Shown: positions 25,107 through 32,480 of the stretch, piece after piece
How positions within the stretch are numbered: the stretch's first letter is position 1
Layout of the letters: the number at the start of each line of letters is the position of its first letter
DNA from: an uncultured Verrucomicrobia subdivision 3 bacterium
GTDB lineage: Bacteria > Verrucomicrobiota > Verrucomicrobiae > Limisphaerales > UBA11358
Length of the DNA stretch: 32,480 nucleotides
Assembly (NCBI GenBank): GCA_903921455.1
Contig: CAIXPZ010000099.1
Coordinates: 1 to 32,480 of the forward strand
Direction of reading: 5' to 3'
The notes under the pieces: model-generated
Databases searched by the model: none
Seen by the model: the letters and a program-made list of their open reading frames with translations, nothing else
What the model was told of the DNA's origin: nothing
Position numbers and translations under genes: made by a program

Positions 25107-25191
25107 ATGCTAATTGGTTCTCGGTTAATGAATTCAGCTCGCCGGTAGTCTTGCCCCGCCAATCTGATGTTTCACCTGCGAGAGTTTGTGA

Positions 25192-26202
25192 CTACTTCTT
25201 CGGCGGCGCGGTGCTCTTGCGTTCCACAAATTCGGCGGCGAGGCGTTTCAATTGGATGGGTTCGCCGCGGATCATCTTCATCATCGTTTCCATTGCCGTG
25301 ACGCCGAGCCGGTATTTCGGCTGGCTGACGGTGGTGAGCGGCACGCGGTAATGTTCCGCCGTGAGAATGTTACCAAACCCGACGATGGAGATGTCTTCGG
25401 GAATCTTGATGCCCTGTTGAATCAAAGTGTCCGCGCAGCCGATGGCTACCAGGTCGCTCACGGCCATGATGGCGGTGGGCTGGATGCCTTCATTGAGCAT
25501 CTGCAACGCAGCCTTGGTGCCGTCTTCAATGGTGTTGCCCGACTGAAAAACGAGTTTGTCGTCCACTTCCAGATTTACCTCGCGCAGGGCGCGGCGGAAG
25601 CCTTCGAACCGCTCATGCGCCCACGGCGCGGCGGGCGGCCCGGTGAGATAGGCGATTTTTTTGTGGCCGAGGGCGAGGAGATGTTTCGTCGCATTGTAGC
25701 TGGCGACGAGTTCCTCCAGTTCGATGGCGGGAAAGGTTTTGCAGAACGGGGCGGGCGCGCCGAGCAGGACGGTGGGGATGTGGCGAGCGATGATCTCCTG
25801 GTAAATCCGCGCCTCGGCCTCGAAGCGATACACCGGGACGATGAACAAACCGTCCACGCGGCGCGAGAGCAGGCGGCGCAGGCAGGCGTCCTCGCGTTCG
25901 GGCTTATTGTAGGTGTGGCAAAGGAGCAGGTCGTAGCCGAGGTCGTGGGCGCGCTCCTCGATGGCGAAGACGATGCGCGCGTAGATGGGATTCGTCGTGG
26001 ACGGGATGACGAGCCCCATGAGCTTGGTGGTCTTGGTGCGGAGGCCCTGGGCGCTGGAGTCGGGCACATAGCCCATGTCCGTCGCGATTTTTTTGATCTT
26101 GGCCTTGGTGTCGGCGGAGACGTCAGGCTCGTCGCGCAAGGCTTTGGAGACGGTCATCACGGAGACGCCGACGATTTGGGCAATGTCTTTTAATCGGACC
26201 AT
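25192..26202 (-). CDS. LacI-family transcriptional regulator
   Basis: A 336-residue repressor-type protein. The start chosen is the ATG at 26200-26202 (MVRLKDIAQIVGVSVMTVSK); an upstream in-frame ATG would add 16 hydrophobic residues encoded by a repeat. The helix-turn-helix spans about residues 4-24, and the hinge is near SSAQGLRTKTTKLMG. The periplasmic-binding-protein-like domain shows GLVIPSTTNPIYARIV, RRVDGLFIVPV, HKKIAYLTGPP, PTAIMAVSDLVAIG and PEDISIVGFGN. LacI proteins usually sense sugars, but no sugar genes are adjacent, so ligand and targets are unknown. nadK lies upstream on the same strand behind a repeat-rich gap, and the metal ATPase is convergent. Confidence 0.93.
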   Translation of the reverse strand: MVRLKDIAQIVGVSVMTVSKALRDEPDVSADTKAKIKKIATDMGYVPDSSAQGLRTKTTKLMGLVIPSTTNPIYARIVFAIEERAHDLGYDLLLCHTYNKPEREDACLRRLLSRRVDGLFIVPVYRFEAEARIYQEIIARHIPTVLLGAPAPFCKTFPAIELEELVASYNATKHLLALGHKKIAYLTGPPAAPWAHERFEGFRRALREVNLEVDDKLVFQSGNTIEDGTKAALQMLNEGIQPTAIMAVSDLVAIGCADTLIQQGIKIPEDISIVGFGNILTAEHYRVPLTTVSQPKYRLGVTAMETMMKMIRGEPIQLKRLAAEFVERKSTAPPKK

Positions 26203-26207
26203 AATAA

Positions 26208-26303
26208 TTAGAAGGCAGAAGAAGGAAGGCAGCAGGCAGAAGGGAAGCAAACGGCGTTGCTCGGTTTTTTTTCTACATTCTTCATTCTGACTTCTTCCTT
26301 TGT
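26208..26303. repeat. Low-complexity repeat block between nadK and lacI
   Basis: The plus strand reads AGAAGGCAGAAGAAGGAAGG and GCAGCAGGCAGAAGGG. Then comes a short hairpin (AGCAA / TTGCT) with a T-run, and then pyrimidine-rich TCTACATTCTTCATTCTGAC. The two arms are roughly purine-rich and pyrimidine-rich mirror images, so the block is a loose inverted repeat around the hairpin. It fills the gap between the nadK stop and the lacI start. Confidence 0.55.
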
Positions 26304-26304
26304 T

Positions 26305-27189
26305 TTAGAGATACGTTCCGCGCCAGTGGAGTTTGCAGCGCAAGGCTTCGAGAAAGGAGCCGTCCGCGAGGTGCACGAGGCGCACGGTGCTGCGGCTGCG
26401 GCGGATGGTGATTTCGTCGCCGTTGGCGAGTTCGCCGACGATTTGGCCGTCGGCATTGAGAAAGGTTGCCGGCTCCGTCTTGATGGCCTTCACGCGGATC
26501 GTCGCGGAGAGCGGCAAAATGATGGAGCGGTTCGAAAGCGCATGCGGACAGATGGGCGTGAGGACGAACACCTCCGCCGTGGGCAGCACAATCGCGCCGC
26601 CCGCCGCGAGCGAATACGCGGTGGAACCGGTGGGCGAACTGACGATCAAGCCGTCGCAGCGGTAGCGCGTGACGAGTTCGCCGTTGACGCTCACGTCCAG
26701 CGAGATGAGCCGCGAGGCCGCGCCGCGGCTGATGACGATGTCGTTGAGCGACGTGGCTTTGATGGTTTGGCCATGCGCCTTGCCCGTGGCCTCGATGAGT
26801 GCACGGGCTTCAAAGTGATATTTTCCCTGCCATAACAGTTTCAACGCCGCAGCGAGTGCGTCGGAAGGCACGGCGGTGAGAAAGCCGAGGCCGCCGAGGT
26901 TGACGCCGAGCATGGGCGTTTTGGAACCGGCGATCTGCCGCGCGGTGTGGAGCATCGTGCCGTCGCCGCCGAAGATGATGAGCAGATCCACCGCGCCAGC
27001 CAATGCGGCAGTGTCGGGGAGAACGTGTCCCTTGATTCCGGCGAACTTGGCGGTGACGGCGTCGCAGAAGACTTCGCGGCCGGAGCGGCGGAGGAGTTGG
27101 GCGGCGGCGCGAACGCTGGCGGCGGCGGCGGGTTTCTCCGCGTTGCCGACGAGGCCGATGCGTTGGAAATGTTCAGCGGACTTTTTCAA
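26305..27189 (-). CDS. nadK: NAD kinase
   Basis: Phosphorylates NAD to NADP in the cytoplasm. The 294-residue protein has the catalytic GGDGT motif at residues 74-78 in IIFGGDGTML, the GVNLGGLGFLT segment (about 95-105), a LNDIVISRG segment where many homologues have NE (Asn149-Asp150 here), and SSPTGSTAYSLAAGG (about 184-198), part of the NAD site. The C-terminal ADGQIVGELANGDEI region completes the fold. Its start overlaps the end of tlyA by 17 nt, so the two are probably translated together. The alternative start, with SAEHFQRIGLVGN a few codons in, differs little. Confidence 0.96.
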   Translation of the reverse strand: MKKSAEHFQRIGLVGNAEKPAAAASVRAAAQLLRRSGREVFCDAVTAKFAGIKGHVLPDTAALAGAVDLLIIFGGDGTMLHTARQIAGSKTPMLGVNLGGLGFLTAVPSDALAAALKLLWQGKYHFEARALIEATGKAHGQTIKATSLNDIVISRGAASRLISLDVSVNGELVTRYRCDGLIVSSPTGSTAYSLAAGGAIVLPTAEVFVLTPICPHALSNRSIILPLSATIRVKAIKTEPATFLNADGQIVGELANGDEITIRRSRSTVRLVHLADGSFLEALRCKLHWRGTYL

Positions 27190-27907
27190 TCAGTGCCAAA
27201 AACTCTTTGTTGCCGGCGGGGCCGAGCAGGGGAGATTCAACCACACCGCGCCAGCAAAGGCCAGCCTGGGCGGCGACAAATTCTCTCAGTTCGGCTAGCA
27301 CGCGCTCGTGGATGGCGGCATCGGTGATGACGCCGCGGCCCTTGTCCACCTCGGCCTTGCCCGCCTCGAACTGCGGCTTGATAAGCGCAACGATTTTCCC
27401 CTCCGGCTGGAGCAACGGCACGGCGGGCGGAAGAATCTTGGTCAGCGAAATGAACGAGCAATCGGCAACAATCAAATCGGCCGGCGCGGGGAAGTTTTCC
27501 GGTTTGAGGAAGCGCGCATTGGTTTTCTCCATGACGACGACGCGCGGGTCGCTGCGCAGTTTCCAAGCAAGTTGCCCCTGGCCGACATCCACGGCGAAGA
27601 CTTTTTCCGCGCCCCGCTGGAGCAGGCAATCGGTGAACCCGCCGGTGGACGCGCCGATGTCAATGGCGGTGAGGCCGGCGACGGGGAGTTGAAAATGGGC
27701 AAGGGCGTGTTCGAGCTTGTGACCGCCGCGGCTGACGAATTTCTCTGGCGCGTCCACGGTGAGGGCGTCGGCGGGCTTGATGCTGTCGCTGGCTTTCCGG
27801 GCGGGATGGCCGTTGACGCGCACGGCGCCGGCGAGGATGAGGCGCTTGGCTTTTTCGCGGCTGTCGCAGAGGGCGCGCTCGACGAGGGCTTGATCCAGAC
27901 GGATCAC
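27173..27907 (-). CDS. tlyA: TlyA-family rRNA 2'-O-methyltransferase / haemolysin-like protein
   Basis: A 244-residue fusion of an N-terminal S4 RNA-binding domain (about residues 1-60, RLDQALVERALCDSREKAKR) and an FtsJ-like methyltransferase domain. TlyA methylates 16S and 23S rRNA in mycobacteria; the haemolysin label is historical. SAM motif I is AIDIGASTGGFTDCLLQ (about 81-97), then VFAVDVGQGQLAW, DLIVADCSFISL and LIKPQFEAGK. The start is GTG (27905-27907), 2 nt after the receiver-like gene. The end overlaps nadK by 17 nt, a tlyA-nadK neighbourhood also seen in other bacteria. Confidence 0.94.
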   Translation of the reverse strand: MIRLDQALVERALCDSREKAKRLILAGAVRVNGHPARKASDSIKPADALTVDAPEKFVSRGGHKLEHALAHFQLPVAGLTAIDIGASTGGFTDCLLQRGAEKVFAVDVGQGQLAWKLRSDPRVVVMEKTNARFLKPENFPAPADLIVADCSFISLTKILPPAVPLLQPEGKIVALIKPQFEAGKAEVDKGRGVITDAAIHERVLAELREFVAAQAGLCWRGVVESPLLGPAGNKEFLALIEKVR

Positions 27908-27909
27908 GG

Positions 27910-28383
27910 CTAGAATCTGGTGCCGCTGGCGAAGACGCGGTTTTGAGTTTCGCGGAAGCTGTGCAGGAACGAGTCGTTGTCGGCGACGGCTTTTTCGACG
28001 AGCTGCTTCATCAGGAACATTTCGGAGCTGTTGATGACGGCGTGGACGCTGTTGCGGAAGGCTTCCATGGGGGTGAAGGTCTGGAAGCCATTGCCGACCA
28101 GCAGGACGGTGGCGTGGCGGCGCTGGATCATGGGCATGTTCTGGAGCGCCTTGAGGGTGACGTTCTCATCCGGGGTGTTGGCGCCGAACAATTCCTCGAC
28201 GATGACTACCTGATAGCGCACCTGGCTGAACCGCATGAGAAAATCGCTGTGGGTGGCGGCGGTGTGCACCTTGTAGCCGAGTTCTTCGAGCGCGCGCTTG
28301 CAGGTCTCCAGCCAGTCCGGCGTGGAGAAGGCAATCAGCGCCGGCTTGTCGCCACTGACGACAAAATCGAAGTTGCTGTTCAT
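27910..28383 (-). CDS. Degenerate receiver-like protein, unknown function
   Basis: A 157-residue protein whose alternating strands and helices resemble a CheY-type receiver: KPALIAFSTPDWLETCKRAL, ELGYKVHTAATHSDFLMRF, QVVIVEELFGA, HATVLLVGNGF and NSVHAVINSSEMFLMKQLV. The acidic pair after strand 1 is missing, and the phospho-acceptor place after strand 3 reads VEE rather than a clear Asp. It is therefore probably not phosphorylated in the usual way. Its start overlaps the PilT gene by ATGA and its stop lies 2 nt before tlyA, so it is inside the operon. A role tied to PilT or twitching is suggested by position only. Confidence 0.7.
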   Translation of the reverse strand: MNSNFDFVVSGDKPALIAFSTPDWLETCKRALEELGYKVHTAATHSDFLMRFSQVRYQVVIVEELFGANTPDENVTLKALQNMPMIQRRHATVLLVGNGFQTFTPMEAFRNSVHAVINSSEMFLMKQLVEKAVADNDSFLHSFRETQNRVFASGTRF

Positions 28384-29585
28384 TTCAATTTCAAAATGGG
28401 TGGGGCCGTGGACGAACCGTCCGCCTGGCCGGCTTTGAGATTCTTCATGCGCAGCGTGTTGGCGGTGTTGCTCATCTCACCGCGCTGCTTCTTGATGTTG
28501 TCAATGCCGCGGGAAACGACGCTGCGCTTGGAGCAGTAGAGCAGGGCGGTTTCTTCGGTGATGAGGCCGTTTTCGTAGGCGTCCAGACAGGCGTTGTCGA
28601 ACGTGCGCCAGCCGAATGGATAGCTGGCCTCGATGATCTCGTAGAAGGTCTTGCCTTCGCTTTCGCCGAGCCGGATGGCTTCTTGCGTGCGGAGATTGGA
28701 GCCCATCAGTTCGATCAAGGCGAAACGTCCGCCGCTGATGCGGGGCACCAGCCGCTGGCTGGCAACCCAGCGGAGCGAATCGGAAAGCCGCGTGCGCACC
28801 TGTTCCTGCTCTTCCGGCTCAAACATGCCGAGGATGCGGTTGATGGTTTCGCCGGCGTTGATGGTGTGAAGCGTGCTTAAAACAAGGTGGCCGGTTTCTG
28901 CCGCGCTCAAGGCAATCTTCACCGTGTCGCGGTCGCGCATTTCGCCGACGAGGATCACCTTCGGCGCCTGACGCAAGGCGGCGCGCAAGCCGCTGGAGTA
29001 ATTGTCGAAATCAATGCCCAGCTCGCGCTGGTTGAAGGTGGCCTTCTGATGCTTGTGCAGATATTCCACCGGATCTTCGAGGGTGACGATGTGCACCGGC
29101 TTGGTGCGGTTGATTTCGTCCAGGATGGCGGCCAGCGTGGTGGATTTGCCCGAACCCGTGGCGCCGGTCACGAGAATGAGGCCGGTCTTTTCCGTGGGAA
29201 TGTCCTTGAAAACCTGCGGGAACTTTAATTGCTCCAGCGTCGGCACGGCGGCGTTCAATTGGCGGCAGACGATGGAAAAATTGCCGCGCTGGGAAAAAAT
29301 ATTCACGCGGAAACGCGCCTGGTCGGACAGGGAATACGAGGAATCACACGAACCGTGGCGTAGCAAATCCTCGATGTGCCAGAGGTTGTCGCCGATCATG
29401 TTCAGGGCGATGGTCTCGATCTGGAACGGTGTGAGCTTGTCAATGGGCGTTTCGAGCGCGACGGGTTTGAGCTCGCCGTAAGCTTCCACCTGCGGGGGCC
29501 TGTCAGCTGTGAAGAGCAGATCAGAAACCTCCGGTTGGGAAGCCAGCATGGTCGTCAAAATCTGGTCAAGCTCCGGGCGGCGCAT
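28380..29585 (-). CDS. PilT/PilU-type ATPase (first after the PilT copy)
   Basis: A 401-residue hexameric secretion-type ATPase of the PilT/PilU branch, acting at the cytoplasmic face to retract type IV pili. Walker A GATGSGKS (141-148), the Asp box VTLEDPVEYLHKH (about 167-179), Walker B KVILVGEMRDRD (about 209-220) and the His box STLHTINAG are clear. The C-terminus is longer than in typical PilT, with a low-complexity tail (MKNLKAGQADGSSTAPP). The PilT-specific AIRNLIRE motif is replaced by NLRTQEAIRLGE, so this copy may be PilU-like. It follows the other PilT gene by 13 nt on the same strand. No pilin or PilB gene is in the window. Confidence 0.9.
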   Translation of the reverse strand: MRRPELDQILTTMLASQPEVSDLLFTADRPPQVEAYGELKPVALETPIDKLTPFQIETIALNMIGDNLWHIEDLLRHGSCDSSYSLSDQARFRVNIFSQRGNFSIVCRQLNAAVPTLEQLKFPQVFKDIPTEKTGLILVTGATGSGKSTTLAAILDEINRTKPVHIVTLEDPVEYLHKHQKATFNQRELGIDFDNYSSGLRAALRQAPKVILVGEMRDRDTVKIALSAAETGHLVLSTLHTINAGETINRILGMFEPEEQEQVRTRLSDSLRWVASQRLVPRISGGRFALIELMGSNLRTQEAIRLGESEGKTFYEIIEASYPFGWRTFDNACLDAYENGLITEETALLYCSKRSVVSRGIDNIKKQRGEMSNTANTLRMKNLKAGQADGSSTAPPILKLK

Positions 29586-29598
29586 AAAATCAATTTAA

Positions 29599-30696
29599 TC
29601 AGCTTACGTCGTCGTCCTCCGGCGGATGCGCGAGCAACGGACGGAATTTTTTCTTGTCGAGCGACTTGTCGTAGGCGTCTTCCGGCGTGACGCGCTTCAT
29701 GCGGACATGTTCCATGATGTGGTCATCGAGCTGCTGGTTGCCGAATTTCTTGCCGACCTGGATCATGCCTTGGATCTGGTGTGTCTTGCCTTCGCGCACG
29801 AGGTTGGCCACGGCGGTATTGAATACGAGAACTTCAAAGGCCGCCACGCGGCCCTTCTTGTCGCAACGCTTGAACAACGTTTGCGCCACGACGCCTTTCA
29901 AAGCCTCGGACAGCGTCTGGCGAATCTTGTTCTGCTGGTCGGCGGGGAAAACGTCAATAATACGGTCCACCGTCTTGGCCGCGCTCTGCGTGTGTAGCGT
30001 GCCGAAAACCAAGTGGCCCGTCGCGGCGGCGGTGATGGCGAGTTCAATCGTTTCCAAGTCGCGCATTTCGCCGACGAGGATGATGTCCGGGTCTTCGCGC
30101 AGCGCCCCGCGCAAGGCTGAGGAGAAGGATTTGGTATGAACGCCGACTTCGCGATGGTTCACGAGGCAGTTTTTGCTTTCGTGGACGAACTCAATCGGAT
30201 CTTCGATCGTGATGATGTGGTCTTTGCGGTTCCGGTTACAATAATCCACGATGGCCGCGAGGGTGGTGGACTTGCCGGAGCCGGTCGGGCCGGTCACGAC
30301 GACCAGTCCGCGGTTGAGCATCGCAAACTTCTTGAAGACCGGCGGCAGCGGCGCTTCGAGTTTTTCAAAATCCTCAAATGACAAGACGCGGCTGGGAATC
30401 TGCCGGAACACCGCGCTCACGCCGTTTTTCTGGTTGAAGAAATTCACGCGGAAGCGGGAGATGTTCGGGATTTCATAGCCGAAGTCTACGTCGCCCGTTT
30501 CTTCAAACTGTTTGATTTTGTAATCCGGGGCGATTTCGTAGAGCATCGCCTTGAGCGTATCGTTTTCCAGTGGGGGATAATCCACGCGCTGGAGTTCGCC
30601 GTGGATGCGTAACATGGGCGGGTTGCCGGAGGCCATGTGAAGGTCGGAAGCCTTCTGCTCAAACATCAGATTGAAAAATGCGTCAATTTTAGCCAT
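29599..30696 (-). CDS. pilT: Twitching motility ATPase PilT
   Basis: A 365-residue retraction ATPase. Residues 1-120 form the N-terminal domain (ASDLHMASGNPPMLRIHGEL). Walker A is GPTGSGKS (136-143), the Asp box IITIEDPIEFVHE, Walker B PDIILVGEMRDLE (about 203-215) and the His box GTLHTQSA. The AIRNLIRE equivalent reads AVANLVREGKTHQI. This set is nearly identical to well-studied PilT proteins. The ATG at 30694-30696 has a GAGGA-like ribosome binding site about 6 nt upstream, one of the few in the window. It is the first gene of the run pilT - pilT/U - receiver-like - tlyA - nadK. The divergent midA starts 52 nt away. Confidence 0.94.
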   Translation of the reverse strand: MAKIDAFFNLMFEQKASDLHMASGNPPMLRIHGELQRVDYPPLENDTLKAMLYEIAPDYKIKQFEETGDVDFGYEIPNISRFRVNFFNQKNGVSAVFRQIPSRVLSFEDFEKLEAPLPPVFKKFAMLNRGLVVVTGPTGSGKSTTLAAIVDYCNRNRKDHIITIEDPIEFVHESKNCLVNHREVGVHTKSFSSALRGALREDPDIILVGEMRDLETIELAITAAATGHLVFGTLHTQSAAKTVDRIIDVFPADQQNKIRQTLSEALKGVVAQTLFKRCDKKGRVAAFEVLVFNTAVANLVREGKTHQIQGMIQVGKKFGNQQLDDHIMEHVRMKRVTPEDAYDKSLDKKKFRPLLAHPPEDDDVS

Positions 30697-30748
30697 AAGT
30701 CCTCACTGTTGAAACGACACTAGCCAATGCCATGTCCCTCTGCAAGCA

Positions 30749-31843
30749 ATGAAAATGCCGACTGACGTAATCCGCGAAGAAATTCGTCAAAGCGGGGTTA
30801 TTCCCTTTGTGCGCTTCATGGAACTGGCGCTTTATTGTCCAGAAACGGGTTATTATGAGACACAAAAAGACAATGTGGGTCGTGCAGGCGACTTCATCAC
30901 CAGCGTCAGTGTGGGGAGTTTGTTTGGCGAAATGTTGGCGTTCGAGTTCGCCGAATGGCTTGAAGAATTGCGGATTACGAATTGCAAATTGCATTTGCTC
31001 GAAGCGGGAGCGCATGATGGCAAATTGGCGGCGGACATTTTAGGCTGGTTGCAAAACCATCGTCCCAAAATTTTTTCTGAAATGGAATACGGCATTCTTG
31101 AGCCTTCCGCGCGGCGGCAGGATTGGCAGCGGAAAACCTTGAAGGCGTATCCGAACGTTCGCTGGTTTTCTGGATTCAACGATCCAACAATTCAACGATT
31201 TGACGGCGTCCTTTTCAGCAACGAACTGCTTGACGCCTTTCCCGTCCGCCGGCTCGGCTGGGACGCAGCAAAAAAAGTGTGGTTCGAGTGGGGCGTCAAT
31301 TTTAACACAGGAAAAATGGGGTGGGTGAAAATTTTCAATCCGACCTCTGGCCTGCCATCTTCCATCAGCCAGCTTCCAGACTCGTTTTTGAAAGTGTTGC
31401 CCGATGGCTACACCCTTGAACTTTCTACCGCAGCCGAAAACTGGTGGCGTGCCGCCGCCGGCATTTTGTCCCGCGGGAAATTGCTGGCGATCGATTATGG
31501 TTTTACCGTCAGGGAGCAATTTTCCCCAGCGCGATTGCAGGGGACGCTGCGTGCTTACCATCGTCATCGTATCTCCGATGATTTGCTGGCGAATCCCGGC
31601 GAACAGGATTTGACCGCCCACGTTAACTTTTCTGCCATCCAGAAAGCGGGCGAGGAAGCGGGCATGAAAACGGAAAACTTTTGCACCCAGCCGCAGTTGC
31701 TCGCCCGCATTCTGCAAAAAGCCGTGGCCGAAACCTCCTTTACCGCCTGGAGTGCCAGCCGCGCGCGCCAGTTCCAAGCGCTTACGCATCCCGAACATCT
31801 CGGCCGCGCTTTTCGTGTTTTAGTTCAAACGCGGGCGCAGTAA
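30749..31843 (+). CDS. MidA-like class I SAM-dependent methyltransferase (DUF185/NDUFAF7 family)
   Basis: A 364-residue protein of the DUF185 family, whose mitochondrial member NDUFAF7 methylates a complex I subunit; bacterial targets are unclear. Visible marks are FMELALYCPETGYY, GRAGDFITSVSVGSLFGEML, the SAM site EAGAHDGKLAADIL, VLFSNELLDAFPVRRL and LLAIDYGFT, with HVNFSAIQKAGEEAG near the end. Three short low-complexity segments (about residues 72-84, 142-151 and 198-212) break up otherwise conserved blocks and match repeat-like DNA, but the frame is kept. It diverges from pilT across 52 nt and is followed after 39 nt by a release-factor-like gene. ATG at 30749; an ATG two codons on is also possible. 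Confidence 0.9.
   Translation: MKMPTDVIREEIRQSGVIPFVRFMELALYCPETGYYETQKDNVGRAGDFITSVSVGSLFGEMLAFEFAEWLEELRITNCKLHLLEAGAHDGKLAADILGWLQNHRPKIFSEMEYGILEPSARRQDWQRKTLKAYPNVRWFSGFNDPTIQRFDGVLFSNELLDAFPVRRLGWDAAKKVWFEWGVNFNTGKMGWVKIFNPTSGLPSSISQLPDSFLKVLPDGYTLELSTAAENWWRAAAGILSRGKLLAIDYGFTVREQFSPARLQGTLRAYHRHRISDDLLANPGEQDLTAHVNFSAIQKAGEEAGMKTENFCTQPQLLARILQKAVAETSFTAWSASRARQFQALTHPEHLGRAFRVLVQTRAQ
30962..30997 (+). repeat. AATTGCxAATT-type short repeat in midA
   Basis: The DNA GAATTGCGGATTACGAATTG and CAAATTGCATTTGC is a run of near-repeats of AATTGC. It encodes ELRITNCKLHLLE in frame inside midA, just before the SAM-binding segment. Similar runs are seen as dispersed low-complexity repeats in related genomes; this is recollection, not checked. 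Confidence 0.45.
31174..31205 (+). repeat. 16-bp tandem repeat in midA
   Basis: ATTCAACGAT occurs at 31174-31183 and again at 31190-31199, an imperfect 16-bp tandem with CCAACA between. It encodes FNDPTIQRFDG in frame. Confidence 0.6.
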
Positions 31844-31882
31844 AAGTTTGGCGGCTGCCACTGACTGCCATTACAGTGAGCC

Positions 31883-32101
31883 ATGGGCGCATTTCCCGTC
31901 AGCCTTGAAAAAGCCAGCCAGCTCGCGCAGCGCATGGCTGCGCTCGGCGTGCGCGAGGCGGATATTGAGGAGAGCTTCGTCCGCTCCGGCGGCCATGGTG
32001 GTCAGAATGTGAACAAGGTTTCCACCTGCGTCATGCTGATTCACCGTCCGACCGGTGTTGTGAATGAACAAATACTTTGGTCACTTTTTCAAAAATCCTG
32101 A
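31883..32101 (+). pseudogene. Peptide chain release factor-like protein (GGQ domain), truncated by an insertion
   Basis: The first about 58 residues match small RF-1-domain proteins: [20 protein letters not shown] and [20 protein letters not shown], which contains the GGQ loop that enters the ribosomal peptidyl-transferase centre. After RPTG the family pattern should continue with about 70 more residues, including a basic tail. Here the frame instead reads [14 protein letters not shown] and stops at 32099-32101. The switch coincides with the edge of a repeat-rich, IS-like sequence near 32056. The remainder may lie beyond the window on the far side of the insert. It starts 39 nt after midA. 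Confidence 0.75.
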
Positions 32102-32480
32102 TTAGTTTGGTCACTTTATCCAAAAAATCTAAGAAGTTCGGTCACACGCTGGTTCAAATAATTGGGTCACTCGCGCCAGTCGCTGGTAGTGGAGTTTTCC
32201 AAAGAGGATGAGAATGGTTCAAAGAGGATGAGACTACACCTAAGGGCAAGACATTCCCAAGTGCGTGCATATTATGCTTTTATAACCTAATAGTCTTATT
32301 TTGTGTTTTTTGACCGTAGTTTTTTTGGCGGTTTTGCCCACTGTAAACGGCGGTTGAAAAGTGCGGCGGGTGGCGCTCGAAAAGTGCCTCACCTTCCGAG
32401 CAAAGGGAACTGGATTTTCAGGTCTCCGTCAAGCTGTTGATTCCGCTTCGAGGTAGAAGCAGCAGGAGGGGGAGCTTCGA
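32056..32480. mobile_element. Left end of a probable insertion sequence (IS21-like), running out of the window
   Basis: Starting with TGTTGTGAATGAAC at the break in the release-factor-like gene, GGTCAC occurs four times at 32079, 32109, 32140 and 32165. Two of these are in the longer form TTTGGTCACTTT. Multiple short terminal repeats with TG at the tip are typical of IS21-family ends. A further direct repeat, CAAAGAGGATGAGA, is at 32200 and 32220. GAAAAGTGC occurs near 32357 and 32381 in a pattern also seen at IS21-type ends, so a second end or a nested element is possible. The 379 nt after the truncated gene contain no complete gene; a transposase would lie to the right. The family call is an inference. 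Confidence 0.55.

Noticed and set aside
25106..25191. A terminator shared by the convergent metal ATPase and lacI genes
   Set aside because: No convincing inverted repeat with a T-run was found on either strand.

Overview
The window looks like a piece of a GC-rich (about 60%) Gram-negative chromosome. The best guess is Verrucomicrobiota, near Pedosphaera/Limisphaerales. That placement is an inference from gene repertoire, a scarcity of Shine-Dalgarno sequences, an S23-type four-helix-bundle gene and several kinds of short dispersed repeats inside and between genes. No rRNA or tRNA gene was recognised, so the placement is unproven.

Layout. (1) 1-3891, minus strand: assimilatory sulfate reduction, transcribed cysI (sulfite reductase haemoprotein), cysH (PAPS/APS reductase), cysD, then cysN cut by the window edge. 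A four-helix-bundle (S23/IVP) gene flanked by inverted repeat copies sits exactly between cysD and cysN. (2) 3979-8177, minus: a UbiA-type prenyltransferase, a small membrane protein, a 700-nt gene-poor stretch with a REP-like palindromic element and a 21-bp tandem repeat, an EboE-like TIM-barrel protein and an HlyD-type adaptor. (3) 8272-9209, plus: a membrane-anchored coiled-coil protein and a small lipoprotein. (4) 9206-15395, minus: a five-PAS hybrid histidine kinase, a structured RNA candidate with terminator, rarA, and 5-formyltetrahydrofolate cyclo-ligase. (5) 15514-19553, plus: alaS (with an insertion and a low-GC patch), a MarC-family protein and a GNAT acetyltransferase. (6) 19550-22582, minus: a phospholipase D/cardiolipin synthase gene broken by an in-frame stop, then GTP-type PEP carboxykinase. 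(7) 22764-25079, plus: a P1B-4-like metal ATPase. (8) 25192-30696, minus: two PilT-type ATPases, a degenerate receiver protein, tlyA and nadK in a tight row, then a LacI-family regulator. (9) 30749-32480, plus: a MidA-like methyltransferase, and a small release-factor-like gene cut off by what looks like an IS21-type end running out of the window.

Most genes are housekeeping. The most unusual theme is the short repeats. GATGGCAGATGGCAG-type repeats bracket the S23 gene, and the same motif occurs inside eboE without breaking its frame. Other low-complexity repeats appear in frame inside midA and alaS and between lacI and nadK. The second item worth testing is the structured RNA just upstream of rarA and the cyclo-ligase gene, a neighbourhood in which 6S RNA is found in other bacteria. 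No complete new defence or biosynthetic system was seen.
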